This document shows positions 1 through 10,439 of a stretch of 30,501 bases of DNA, in pieces; position 1 is the stretch's first letter, and each line of letters opens with the position of its first letter. The DNA lies in NCBI RefSeq assembly GCF_001642475.1, contig NW_019174123.1, positions 1 to 30,501 on the forward strand, in the 5' to 3' direction. The position numbers were made by a program, and so were the translations under genes. The notes under the pieces were generated by a model that was not told the origin of the DNA, searched no databases, and saw only the letters and a list, made by a program, of their open reading frames with translations. The DNA is from Fonsecaea monophora. Taxonomy: Eukaryota; Ascomycota; Eurotiomycetes; Chaetothyriales; Herpotrichiellaceae.

Positions 1-23
1 AGACTAGGGTGTTTTCACGTATT

Positions 24-118
24 AGCTCCCAGACCCTTCTGGCGAAGGCCTTTTCCGGAGGAAAAGGTTTAGCGTTGAGCTAAACGCCGTAGGCGCCGCG
101 CTAAGGGTCTGGGAAGCT
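24..118. repeat. Foldback element with nested hairpins
   Basis: The outer arms CCCAGACCCTT (28-38) and AAGGGTCTGGG (103-113) are perfect inverted repeats of 11 bp, and AGCT lies just outside both (24-27 and 115-118, with one extra A on the right). Inside are two more perfect stems: CCTTTTCC/GGAAAAGG (49-56/60-67, 3-nt loop) and TTTAGC/GCTAAA (68-73/79-84, 5-nt loop). GGCG (41-44) can also pair with CGCC (85-88), closing a junction around both hairpins. The form fits a small foldback or MITE-type element, or a structured RNA. I recognise no family and see no clear target-site duplication. Confidence 0.5.
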
Positions 119-278
119 GAGACAAGTAGTCACTCCGCTCCTCGTAAGCACTACGGTGAATCATATTTGTCAACGACTGACCCATACGGTGGCGCGTAAA
201 CCACGGTTCGGCAATCCTTCTGTTGGCTACACATTAAATACCCTCTTTTTCCATCTCTTCTCCCGACAATATTTCGCA

Positions 279-1142
279 ATGCTGCACTCGTACACCGAAG
301 TTCAGACATTCCTGTGCACCGAAGACCCTGAACCGTCCATCCGGCGACAACGCGTTTATTCACCTGTCAAAACTCGCGCTGGCATGTCACCGTTGCCTTC
401 ATCTCGAAAGGGGATGCAGAAGAAAAGTTCAAGTCGCTTTTCGCAAAAACCGATCAAGCACCAACTCAGACAACGAGATGAATTCCGATATTTCGTCATC
501 CATCTCCACCAACTCGGCAGGCTCACTCTTCTGGACGATACTGTGACCGAGGTCGAATTGAAGCTTGTGCCTACCGAGTCAGCATTGCCCAGCTCTCAGC
601 TTTTGTGGTGTCACCTAATCCATACCAGACAATCTCCTCCACCGACGGTCGACCTGTGATGAGAGGTATTCTCATGTCATATTATCCTGAAGGGGCTCTT
701 GAAGAATGGCTGAGAAAAACACAGTCGCCAATCTACACTGGCAGCGTTGGCCCCTTCAAATCTGGCGGGGTCTGCACAGTTTGCATTCAAGAAATATTGC
801 CCACGCGGATCTCAAGCCCGGTAACATCGTCATCGATGACTGCGGGAACGCAGTCGTCATTGATATAAGCGGCATTGGCGGAGTCACGTACGAATTGCGT
901 GCACCGGAGATCTGTTTCGAAGCATCACAGGCCTCGCTCGAAGCTGAGAAGCTGAGCGGCATCTGGGCGTATGGTAAAAAGATGTCGACGATTGCGGAGA
1001 GATACCCAGTGTCGCAATGGCTGCGAGAGGTTGCAGCAACCACCCATGTGTGGATCCTCCAAACTACGCCCGGGATCTCGGTTCGATTATTTCTGAGCTG
1101 GAGAGGCACGCTGCAATGACCGATCTTGAGTGTGACGCATGA
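279..1142 (+). pseudogene. Protein-kinase-like pseudogene, multiple frameshifts
   Basis: This is the remnant of a small fungal serine/threonine-kinase-like protein. Frame 1 (706-1050) holds the catalytic loop HADLKPGN, with a nearby VVIDISG where DFG would be expected and a RAPEI segment like the APE motif. Coherent pieces run through other frames: a start at 279 (frame 3), then DNAFIHLSKLA (frame 1), HVTVAFISKGDAEEKF (frame 2), FVIHLHQLGRLTLLDD (frame 3), RIEACAYRVSIAQL to EEWLRKTQ (frame 2), the catalytic part (frame 1) and DLGSIISELERHAAM ending at TGA 1140-1142 (frame 3). That needs about six single-base shifts, near 335, 375, 475, 548, 735 and 1045. The spacings are too short for introns and lack GT/AG ends. 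The catalytic Asp and Asn are kept, but the DFG-like site is DIS, so even the intact ancestor may have been an atypical kinase. The kinase-fold call is firm; the N-terminal boundary is not. Confidence 0.7.
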
Positions 1143-2682
1143 CTATACTTGACATCGACACTGTATAACGGAACCAACACACTGCTCTGGACGCTCGCAC
1201 TGTAGAGAAGACATTTTGTTGCACCCGTTGATGTCACAGCCGGGCTAATCCTGTCGTGGACACATCGGTAGCTATTCCAGTGTTGCACAAAGGTTTCTTC
1301 GATTTCGCGCTATGGCTTGCAAATGACGAGGACCTGTCGTGGTGGCCGCAACCGTGGACGCGGTCACGGAACTGATACATTGACTGTGCCCCCTGCGAAC
1401 CGGAATCGTTGACAATCACAGACAGCGGACTACCCGCCCGGATAGCAGGTTCTTGCTGTCCAATACACCACCCAACCGCCAGCCTACTCTTTCTATGGGA
1501 AAGAGGCCGGCGATGACTCTCAAGCAGAAGCTATGTAACGGGCGCTGCGGTTGTACGCCTCATTGGAAGAATTAGCAGAGTATCGTTACACGGAAAGCTG
1601 CAAGACGGTCAAGACCACCATCGGAAGGCGTCCTGCTCTCTGCGTGGAGAAAACGACAACTCCTGGAGGCTAGCCACCACCGTCCATCAGGCCTTTTCCG
1701 ATATTCGAACGGCACAAGGTTATATGAAATGGATTTGCCATGACGACGACGAATGCGTTTACCTTTCTCAGGCAGGAACGATTTCAGCCATGGCTCAAGC
1801 GGAACGCCAACAGAGACCCTCCTTGTTCTCACCTTTTTTTCATTCCCCCACAGACAGGGCTTTGCACTTCTTTTCCGCACAGTCTGGACGAATGCCTTCA
1901 AGCAAGGACACAGCGGAATTGGTATTCTGTGATGGAATTTGCTCAAAAAAGCATACCTTTTTGTTACGTCAGTGCAGGGCGAAAGACTGTGTCATTGGGA
2001 ATCTGCGCCACACTTTGACCTCTACTTTCCCACTCGGCGAAACGCACTGCCTCACTCAATTTTGTATGCTCACATCGGGCAACACGTCTGATTGACGCGC
2101 GTTCCGGAACTCATCGTCGAAAATGGGTAAATTCCGAAAAACTGTGAGTTTTCCAAGGAGCTCCCACCCGTGGGTAAATTCCGTCGGGTGTGATTGAGTG
2201 GTTTTCTCCTTCTTCGCTGTCGGGGATGGTGGCATCAGGTTTCTGATGGTTTGAGCGGATGACCTGCGCCTGCTTCACGCAAGACGGGGACATGCCTCCC
2301 GCAGTAAGAAGAACCGCGACTCGTCCATGAGGATATTCTCGCTCAGATATACTGCCTCACGATGGGATCTCGCTCAGACAGCAGGGAATGGTGGTACGGC
2401 GAAAAATGAGAGAATGTGGAGAGGATATGTTGCTTTCCTGCTCTCGTATACCACCACCTACGGCAGCAGGACATGAATTGGTTTACGGTTTGTCCGTTCT
2501 ATTCGATTAATCAACATATAAGAAAGCAGCAGGTTTAATCATCGCTCACGTGGCTGAGATCAAGGTCAAGGTCCAAATCGAGGGGGAGGGGGCATTCAAA
2601 CTTGCTTCAGAGTCTACGTGTAACTCCATGACCAGCACCACTCCGCCGGTCAAACAAGACATACCTATCCAGTTCAGTCCTG
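1143..2682. other. Spacer without a supported gene
   Basis: Open frames here (for example 1572-1946 minus and 1724-2095 plus) overlap one another and show no domain or consistent amino-acid make-up. The only structure I note is a 13-bp direct repeat, TGGGTAAATTCCG, at 2124-2136 and 2171-2183, and a short repeat TCTCGCTCAGA near 2337 and 2369. Confidence 0.5.
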
Positions 2683-3234
2683 TCACCGATTCTCCAAAAG
2701 CCACTCCAAAATCTCGAGGCTGGACAGCGTCGACGGATCATCCTCCCCCAGCTCTTCCCTCTTGATCTCGACGACCCGGCCCATCACCCGCTTCGCCTCG
2801 CCGTACTTTTCCCGGTCCACCAGCACGGCCGCCAGATTACCCATGCTGGTCCACGTATCCGGGTGGTGCTCGCCCAGGAGGTCGACCGTCAGCTCCAACT
2901 CCTCGCGGTGCAGTCGTTCGCCTTCGCGCAGTTTCCCCTGCTTGCTGAGCGATGTGGCCAGGTTGTTCATGCTGGTTAGGGTGGCACGGTGGCGGTGGCC
3001 CAGGAGATTCCTGCTGAGGCGGAGAGCGCGTCGATATAGCTCCTCCGCCGCTTGGTGGTCGCCGAGTTGGGCCAAGGCGATGGCTTGGTCCGTCAGAGGT
3101 ATCAGTCTCTGGATCGAGGACTGTTCTCGATCGTCGTACCGAGGGAGGAGGAGATGCATTCCTCGGCAAGGGCGGCGAGAGTGGTGACAATGGTTAGATA
3201 TCCACCTGGGCACTTGGAGACGTTGGTATATCAA
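2683..3234 (-). CDS. TPR-repeat protein, probably a 3' remnant
   Basis: The 183-residue frame carries kinesin-light-chain-type tetratricopeptide repeats of about 42 residues. Seen in order: QAAEELYRRALRLSRNLLG, then a repeat beginning TLTSMNNLATSLSKQGKLRE, then TWTSMGNLAAVLVDREKYGE, ending LSSLEILEWLLENR and a stop. These repeats bind partner proteins, and in fungi they often form the C-terminal sensor part of NACHT or NB-ARC (NLR-like) proteins. No nucleotide-binding domain lies upstream on this strand. The first 40 or so residues do not fit the repeat and may be read from non-coding sequence, so I take this as the truncated end of a larger gene. It could also be a short stand-alone TPR protein. 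Confidence 0.6.
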   Translation of the reverse strand: MIYQRLQVPRWISNHCHHSRRPCRGMHLLLPRYDDREQSSIQRLIPLTDQAIALAQLGDHQAAEELYRRALRLSRNLLGHRHRATLTSMNNLATSLSKQGKLREGERLHREELELTVDLLGEHHPDTWTSMGNLAAVLVDREKYGEAKRVMGRVVEIKREELGEDDPSTLSSLEILEWLLENR

Positions 3235-3755
3235 GGGATCGATTGTGATTTGTCCTCGTTAGACGGACCGGATTTGAGCTCAAAGTGTGCATTTTCTGTT
3301 CTATCTAGTGTAATATTTTGAACTCCTTGACAAACGATCGGCATGCTTTGAACAAAGAGGCGTGTGGAGGCCACCTTGACGCCGCAAACGAAATGAAGGA
3401 GGGGAGATTCTTTGTCCTCTTCACACCCACCCCAACCGGAATTGTATGACAAGGGCTTTGTTTGTGATTACTACTCCTCGACGCTCTCTCAAGCCCCGCT
3501 CGATACACGACTTTCCCTCATTTCGACAAGTGCCTGTGCTGAAGTTCGATCGAAAGACCCAAGAAAACTTGGACTAATTCAGTCGCGCTGCTTGTATTAA
3601 CGGCGTCGAAGGGCAAAGCCCACCAATGAAACAAAGCCTCCCACCTTCACCTCCCCTTCGCCTCCAGTAGAGACATTCCCTTTGTCGGACAATGCTCCAC
3701 AAAACTGCGCTTGTTCATCACATTAGCAAGGGGTTCTCCACACGGAATTTTCGAG
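3235..3755. other. Spacer without a supported gene
   Basis: Short overlapping frames on both strands (such as 3231-3452 minus and 3412-3600 plus) show no motif. I see no RNA gene or repeat. The stretch separates the TPR remnant from the 3' end of the F-box gene. Confidence 0.4.
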
Positions 3756-4745
3756 TCACGGGCCTGTCACTGGACCATCATCAAGCCACAACACAAAGTC
3801 GTCACGCCATGTCGGACCAAGTGCGTCCCAGAGTGCCCAGGTGACCTTCTCCCATTTTTCATGGGCAGGACGCTTGGACGCTGGATCTCGCTGAAAGATC
3901 TGGTCAACCATTGGTCTCGTCTCCTGTCTGCGACCGTAGTTTCTCAAGACCTGAAGGACGACATTCATGCTCCTTTCCCCCTTGGTCAGACCTAAATGAT
4001 GGTCCGTCTCGCAGAGTTCACACGTGAACATGACCGGGAGTGGCAGCTCGGAGGCGACGGCATATTCAAACATGTTCACCACTTGACGAGCGGCACCTCG
4101 ATGGTAGCACGAGTTTCTGCCCAACAAGATCCTTGCGCCTACAATCTCTCTTGGGGAGAACATTTCTACCTCCAGTCGAGTGGCCACCAAAAGTTGACCG
4201 TCTACCAGTCGCGCCGCGGTCTTTTGGAAAACACCGGACCGACTAACCCCGCTCGTCTTGAAGAACGTGATCGGTAAGCCGTCGTCTCGCAAGGCCAAGT
4301 CGACCACCTCGCGCGTGATGGCTATGGCGCGATTGTCTCCTGCTCTGATGGTCTGGGGTGGTGATAGACGTGTATCCTCGTCTGAGTGGCGGTCTGAATG
4401 TGGGCAGGCATAGTTGAAGGGTTTCCTCCCACGCCAGAGGAATAGCTTCGCGCAGGATCGGCATGTCAGGTACTCCGGGTGGTCGCGCTCCAGAAGCTGC
4501 AGGAACCGTATCTTTTCGGCTTTGTCGTCGAGCGTCAAGTCAAAGTTGGCGTTGAGGAGACCATGGAGCTGTTGGCACGAGAGACTGAGGAGGAGCTGGG
4601 ACTCTGGCTCGAGAAAATTAGTGGCTGCGAAGAGTAGTTCATTGGGAAGACGGAGCAGAGCAGGGATCGGACGGTGCTGTTGGTCTGTAGTGTCAGCCGG
4701 GGTGACTATGTCGTCGTCGTCGGCTGCGTCTATCCGTGAACTCAT
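3756..4745 (-). CDS. F-box domain protein
   Basis: This is an uninterrupted frame of 329 residues from the ATG at 4745, chosen because an acidic N-terminus (DAADDDD) follows it. An in-frame ATG at 4853 would add 36 residues that look like leader sequence. Residues 32-64 form an F-box: LPNELLFAATNFLEPESQ followed by LLLSLSCQQLHGLL. F-box proteins link Skp1-Cullin ubiquitin ligases to their targets. Two cysteine pairs, CRSC (about 80 residues in) with a later YACPH, and CELC near the C-terminus, suggest small zinc-binding knuckles like those in many fungal F-box proteins. There are no kelch, WD or leucine-rich repeats, so the substrate is unknown. The frame has no lesions. The opposite strand also has open frames, which I take as shadows. 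Confidence 0.8.
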   Translation of the reverse strand: MSSRIDAADDDDIVTPADTTDQQHRPIPALLRLPNELLFAATNFLEPESQLLLSLSCQQLHGLLNANFDLTLDDKAEKIRFLQLLERDHPEYLTCRSCAKLFLWRGRKPFNYACPHSDRHSDEDTRLSPPQTIRAGDNRAIAITREVVDLALRDDGLPITFFKTSGVSRSGVFQKTAARLVDGQLLVATRLEVEMFSPREIVGARILLGRNSCYHRGAARQVVNMFEYAVASELPLPVMFTCELCETDHHLGLTKGERSMNVVLQVLRNYGRRQETRPMVDQIFQRDPASKRPAHEKWEKVTWALWDALGPTWRDDFVLWLDDGPVTGP

Positions 4746-6308
4746 GGAACTGATGGTTGCTAGCACTGGAGCACGGGGCGTCGTGTAGGGATGAGGAACA
4801 GGTTTTGAGCGGAAGTTGGCAACCCCAAGGAATTTAAAATTGTGAAAACGCATTGCAAAGCTGGGAAACTCGTCAACTTTTCGTCAAAGCTGTGAACTGA
4901 AGAACGAGGGTTGAAAGTATCCAACTTCTACAGAGACAGATGGTGAGAATATATATAGACACGCTACCGGAAGCAATATCGCGGCCTACAATCACGGATA
5001 GGTAAGTGAAGAGTCTCAATCCAACTCGTTTGTCGTGAAACGTTAGCCACGTGAATATTCCCAAAAGTTAAAACGCGTTCGGTCCCGGCAAAGCATTCTC
5101 TGTCGCCAGTGCAGCCCGTGCAGCCCTTAACAGTCCGGTCGCTGTAACTACAACTGAACGAGCAGTGGGTGGACAAAGAGTCCTGGATCGTTTTGTCCAT
5201 CGGTGCCCGCAGCCTTGTCTCAGACCTTGTCCGAATTAATCCTTGACATTCAAACAGTAGCGGCGACAGAAAGTTCTCTCCTGAATTCTGTCACAGATAT
5301 CTGCATCTGGCATCCGATGCATCAGATCTCGTCAACGCAGGTCTTAATCTTTGACCGCTTATCTACCAAAACTCTGTGGGTTTCTGTTCATCAGCAGCAA
5401 AGATGACGTTACAGGCAAATCACCCACAGGACACAAATCACCAAATGAGCCTTTACAGGTTCTTAAGCGTCATCTTTCAGAAACAGTGGGAGTCGGATTG
5501 GATGCCTGCACGATCACTTGTCGCTTTCACGGTTCAATAATCTTCTGTTCTCTCCGGGAGTTGGCTGCGTGACCGCTACTTGCACCGTGACCTTGGCCAT
5601 ATTAGCCCGTGATGGTCCTTCGTACCGCATTCTCGAACATGGCCCATGCACGGTGATGATGCTTTCACAGGACCTTTCTCACCAGATCCCAGGCCATTGT
5701 CTTGCAAGACACCAAATTTTAGTACCGGAAATTCAACCCCCAAGATACTCAATCCCTGCCTGCGCAGCCAGCTTGTATATGTGTATGTGTACAACTACTT
5801 CAATCCCTGACTGCACAATATATCTTGTACGTACGTGGCCAGGCTGATCATGAGGCCCTGCGACGTGCGTGTGCCTGGTTAGAATGTGCTGCAAATGGTA
5901 ACGACAAGTGATCTCAGATGTTTGGAGAGACCTTGATTCATCCAAAGAGAGGACCGGGTCAGTATCTGAGCTCATACAGCCGACGCAGGGACTGGACAAA
6001 GGAAGCGTCGCTGCTCATGCGGCAGAAAAGTACGTGTCTTGGCGGTAAAATTAAGGTTTGCACTAGCTGACAAAGCGGTCGGTCCCTTCCAAATCCCGAC
6101 GGGCGGTCGGCGCGACCTCGGCTGTTTCGGGTTGTTTCGGGGGTTCATTTTTGGCTGGAGCCTGGGCAGGCAGGTAGCAGCAGAGTCTTCGTAAACCTTG
6201 AGACAACTACACAAAGACCATCACTCTTCCACCTCCCGTCACACTCCATGTAATTCTGGAGTAGCTCTTGTCGAATTCGGCTTGTCGGACTAGGCTGCAC
6301 GGCTCAGG
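4746..6308. other. Long spacer, possible promoters only
   Basis: No frame here has a domain. A TATATATA run at about 4949-4957 lies some 205 bp upstream of the F-box start and could be its TATA box. A diverged direct repeat starts TCAATCCCTG at 5749 and 5800. The sequence TGTTTCGGGTTGTTTCGGG near 6122-6140 is a short tandem. The last 100 bp before 6309 are rich in pyrimidines, as is usual for fungal promoters. Confidence 0.45.
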
Positions 6309-7566
6309 ATGGCGGATTCAAACGCCGACGTCCCCCGAACAATGAAGTCGCTCGTCGCGCCACGTTATTGCACCCCGGCGGGATACGAGGTGGTCGAGGT
6401 CCCCGTGCCCGAACTCAAGAAGCCACACGAGGTGCTGGTCCGGATGCGCGCCGCGTGCGTCAATCCCGGCGATACGCAGGTCGCCAGTGGGGCGGTCAGG
6501 TTCTTCCAATCATTCAGGTAGTCCTGCCTTTTTCTTCATCTTCAGGAGGCAAGCGATGGACAAAGATGAGAATGAGACAACCTGTCTGATTACCTCCTCC
6601 AGCTTTCCGATCAAGTTGGGCGTCGAAGGCGCGGGCGTCGTCGTCCAAGTCGGTTCGGCCGTCGAGACTGTGAAGCCGGGGGATGAGGTGTATATGTTGG
6701 AATCGGACCCGGCGAGCAGTACTTGCACCCCCACGCCCCAGAGGGTTTTGGGGCACTGAGTACACGGGCTGACGGAGACTGCAGACTTTGAACATATCGG
6801 ATTCATCTCCGAGTACGCCCTCGCGTCCGAGAAGTTTGTGATTCGCAAACCGGCAAACATGACGTTCGTCGAAGCGGCGTCCCTGTTGGGATCCACCATG
6901 CCCGGGATCGAGGCGTTCGAGACGGTCTTGAGACACATGCCCGAGGGCGAGACCATCGAGGGCAAGACGGTGCTTGTGACGGCCGGACTGGGTGCGCTCG
7001 GCTCGGTCGGCACTCAACTGGCAAAGAACGTCTACGGCGCGGGCAAGGTCCTCACGACCGTCTCGACGCCCAAAGTCCCGCTCGTCGAGACCTACACACC
7101 GGGCATCGTCGACAAGGTCATCGACTACAAGACGCAGGACATCCTGAAGGTGGTGCCCCGAGGCTCGGTTGACGTCGTCTACAACGCCCCCTGGGGATTC
7201 ACACACCTCTTCCCGCTTGTCAATCCGAAATCGGGCGTCTTCATCACTGCCTCCGGGATCCCAAACAGCCGCTCCTTGAAACCCGTGTTCCCCCATCTGC
7301 CGCGTGTCATCGGCTGGCTGGCGGACCTCCTGCAGTGGTGGTATCTGTGGAGGTTCGTGGGCACTTCGGTCCACTACGAGATGATCATGAGCAAGCCGTG
7401 GGACAGGCAGAAGCTGGAACGAGCGGGTGAAGTCATCAACGCGGGTCTCGTCAAGGCAGTGACCACGGAAGCCCGGTTCGATGATATCGAGGCCGTTCGT
7501 CGAGGCTGCCAACACACGTACGATGGTCACGGTGGACTGGGAAAGTTTGTCGTCACGTTCGCATAG
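6309..7566 (+). CDS. Medium-chain reductase, quinone-oxidoreductase type
   Basis: Three exons, 6309-6517, 6603-6718 and 6785-7566, join to 368 residues without a stop. Intron 1 is GTAGTC...AG (85 bp) and intron 2 is GTACTT...GCAG (66 bp) with a CTGAC-like branch site near 6769. Intron 2 is a multiple of three but contains TGA at 6757, so it must be removed. The N-terminal part is a GroES-like fold (VRMRAACVNPGDTQVASG, then LGVEGAGVVVQVGS). The Rossmann motif GLGALGSVGTQLAK begins near residue 176 and should bind NADPH or NADH. No cysteine cluster for catalytic or structural zinc is visible, which fits the zinc-independent quinone reductase and RTN4IP1-like branch. The likely role is NAD(P)H-dependent reduction of a quinone or enone; the substrate is unknown. 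The start has a purine at -3 and G at +4. Confidence 0.85.
6518..6602 (+). other. Intron 1 of the reductase gene
   Basis: The first exon would run into TAG at 6519 if unspliced. The intron begins GTAGTC, carries CTGATTAC near the 3' side as a branch-site candidate, and ends AG at 6601-6602. It interrupts a serine codon (AG|C). Confidence 0.75.
6719..6784 (+). other. Intron 2 of the reductase gene
   Basis: It begins GTACTTG and ends GCAG, with GCTGACG about 12 nt before the acceptor. Splicing joins A to AC (Asn) and restores the frame into NFEHIGFISEYALASEKF. An unspliced message would stop at 6757-6759. Confidence 0.7.
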
Positions 7567-10174
7567 ATTATCCATCATGCATGCATGACAGGGCTGAAAG
7601 AAAGTTCAAAGCCCACAGGAGTATCATGGCGAATGCTGGCTCTTGCGGACTGTGATCTCCATTCTCGGGCGAGGCGGGATACAAACCCCTCTAGCCCTTC
7701 GAGATCAGCACTGCTTGGGTTACGAATGCACTTTGGGATTCGGTCAAGCTGCTTTGGCCCTGCTCCTGCTCCTGCTCGTTCGTAACGTATGTCGTTCTCT
7801 CCATTGACGTCGATGAGGAAGAATATCAAACTCCGAGTAGAATGCGGAGCGAATTCAAACCTGTAACGAGTCTATTTCTTCTTCTTCTTTTTGTGATGGT
7901 CTGACTTCCGTTAGACGTCACAGCCACAACAGTATAAAATCAATCTTTAGCATGATACCACAGAAGCGATGTTCATTTCTGGCTCTCCTCGCTGGCGTAG
8001 CTGAGGGATTGGTGCTCTACACTCTCCAGAAAGATACACCAATCACAGGAGTGGTCGAATGAGACGAACCGAGCTTCGACACTACCCTTCGGCAAGGCAA
8101 GCGCTCGGAAGGACGATATCACCGCGGATGTAATCCACCAACACGTCGTTCCTGATCAATTTGGCCGACCTCAGTCTTCACCCATCCCTGTCACATACTG
8201 CCGCTGCACTTCCAAACTTTGCCAGTCACAGAGTTTCAGCCGAAAATCTTCTTGTTAGATCGTGGAGGGCAGTTGCCCTGGAAATAAGTATCTTGCGGTA
8301 CGAGTTAATTGAGCGACCTGTACCCGCTCGGCTGGCTCCGGCAATGGACTTCCCTGATGTATGGGAGTCTTCATCGCCCATCGGGTTGGTCCTCTTGAGA
8401 CATAAGGATTGGTAACAGTCCGACTGGTGCGACGTGGATCTCTGTGGGACGTGCTTGAGGCAAGTAGCGATCGGATGGAGATGACTGTGACGCGAACACA
8501 GTGCAAATGGCTCTGCAAATCGCCGATATCTCTTGCGTTTTGATTCCCATGGGAAGCATGGGAGTGAGAAAAGGACTTTGGTTTCCGCCAACGTGTAATC
8601 GCGAATGACTGGCACCGTTTAATCCGACTTGAGCTGTCGCTGGATAATCAATTTCGTATTTCTTGAACAGAATAGACCTCGTACATGACGACTGACGAGC
8701 TTCCTAACCTGGAGCCTTGCCGGCGTATTCGTTGGTTTGAGCTTCGTGGCATTGACGATGCGACCTTCTGTGACCTGGATTGATCAAAGTTACTGGAAGA
8801 GACTTTCATGTGGAAGCTGCACAATGGACACTGAGCATCCCGAGCATGCGGAACGCTCATTCGGTCGATCATGTATTCGGAAGCTGGGCCTTTGGTCAGA
8901 TTTCCAATGTTCTGGTTGTTTAATCACGAGCTCAATCTTAGTTTCAAATGCACGGTACTGGAAAGGGCTTTGACAAGCGATATACTCTGCCTTGTACTGC
9001 GGTATCCTTGATCGTAGGCATGTCGAATTCAGCTGGCAACCATGGACCAAGACCGCGATCATCGTTGCGGTCGTCGTTCCTCACATGATCCCAGCCGGCA
9101 GTTTCCTCCCGTGCTTCCCAGGAAGGACAAGCAAGGTAGACATGGTTGCGGAGCGTTGTCTTCTGTTGGCTCTATCGTTGCCAATATGGTCGATATGCTA
9201 TTTGGTGTCGCCTCCATCCTATGGTGTAGAGCAGGAAGGCCCAGGTTACTGCTTTTGTCTCATGATAAGTATTCCTTTGTGCTGGCATAAACGCTATCGA
9301 TGTCTTCGCACCAATTCTGCTATATATTGACACTATCGTCGCCGCTTTCAAGGCATCTGTTGTGTGCCATTGTTCCTTCTTGTATCGAGGACGGATGCCG
9401 TGGGACTCTGCCTGAGATCGGCCAACTGGTTCTCTCAGATGTTCCACTGTCACCGTCAGGGTTCGTTGTCGAAATGTCGACAGAGATGGCAACGCACCTG
9501 CACGTCACCGCTACCTCCTGTGTCTCGACTTCATTCCGAAGAGGTATAAGACTCCCGATTCAGTACCGTTTGTGCGTCGTTGCAAAAGATCTTAAACTCC
9601 CTGGGTGATAGAAAGAGCCCAGTAACTTGTCTTCAGATGGCACATTCACCAGCGTTCGAAGATGTCACCCCCTCTGTCACTCAAAGCCTGCGTTGATCAT
9701 TATCAAATCTTGTCAACGGTAAGTGAGCCAACAACGTATCACCAAGAGAGTAGCTGACACCACGTCGGTATGATCTGTTGTTGACAAAAAAAGCGGAATA
9801 GGTCGCCGTATCCTGCCACTTAGTGCTTGGCTGTTCTTGCCCTTGGATGAAAAGACTGCTCACATTCCCCGATTTAATTGATTACGACCAGAAACCAGAG
9901 GAGCACCACGTTATCTGACATAGTGAGTGCTTCACGGAAATCGAGCTTTGATTGCTATCTGATGTTTTCTAAGCGCTCGTTATCGTCTGGCCGCAAAGTC
10001 TTCTGCAAGATATGCCACCATCTCAATATTCAGCATACATTCCAGAAGTGCACTGCTTCTGGATGCTGGAAACAATGGAAGACATGCCAGGCGGGGGGAA
10101 ACTGGAGGCTCTGTGGGGTGAGTGCTGGGAGCATCCGGCCTGTGGACCATCGGGGACAGCGCCGAATTGCTGGA
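7567..10174. other. Gene-poor stretch of 2.6 kb
   Basis: Immediately after the reductase gene lies a TTC repeat (about 7875-7892) and the probable 3' end. The rest has only short, overlapping frames. A plus-strand reading from ATG 8685 to TGA 9009-9011 is plausible in composition but has two in-frame TGA codons (8781, 8832). Another frame at 8992-9330 contains a hydrophobic stretch. None matches a family I know. Confidence 0.4.
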
Positions 10175-10439
10175 TCAGAAACAATGCAGCAAACCACTAA
10201 ACCTAGTGGGCCTCCTCGTGGCGCCTGTACTGGCGATCAGGTTGATCATGGTTGAGGAGGAATCCACTTTGCAGGAGAATTGATATAGTTCATCCTCGTC
10301 ATCCTCGTCGTCCTCGTCATCCAGAGTATCGATCAGGCCCTCGAGCCATTCATGGGTCCAGATTGCAGATTCTTCAGGCTTGGTTCCGTCCCGCAATGTC
10401 CAGTTGAACACATTCCGAGTAGCCAACCGAGACAAATTC
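10175..10439 (-). pseudogene. Displaced C-terminal end of the conserved protein
   Basis: A different frame from that of the 574-residue gene continues here with LATRNVFNWTLRDGTKPEES, then a tryptophan-containing stretch and an acidic run of Asp and Glu coded by a GAT/GAC/GAG trinucleotide repeat (10291-10322 on the plus strand). It looks like the natural tail of the upstream gene, since SFSR ends one frame and SRLATRN begins in the other at the same place. It is out of frame after the TGA at 10440-10442, so it is probably not translated unless another splice form exists. Confidence 0.5.

Noticed and set aside
1572..1946. 124-codon minus frame
   Set aside because: It overlaps plus frames of similar length, has no domain and has a biased, low-information composition.
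6514..7578. 354-codon open frame on the minus strand
   Set aside because: It lies opposite the spliced reductase gene, whose GC-rich third positions keep the antisense frame open. The sense strand has clear GroES-like and Rossmann motifs; the antisense product, rich in Asp, Arg and His, has none.
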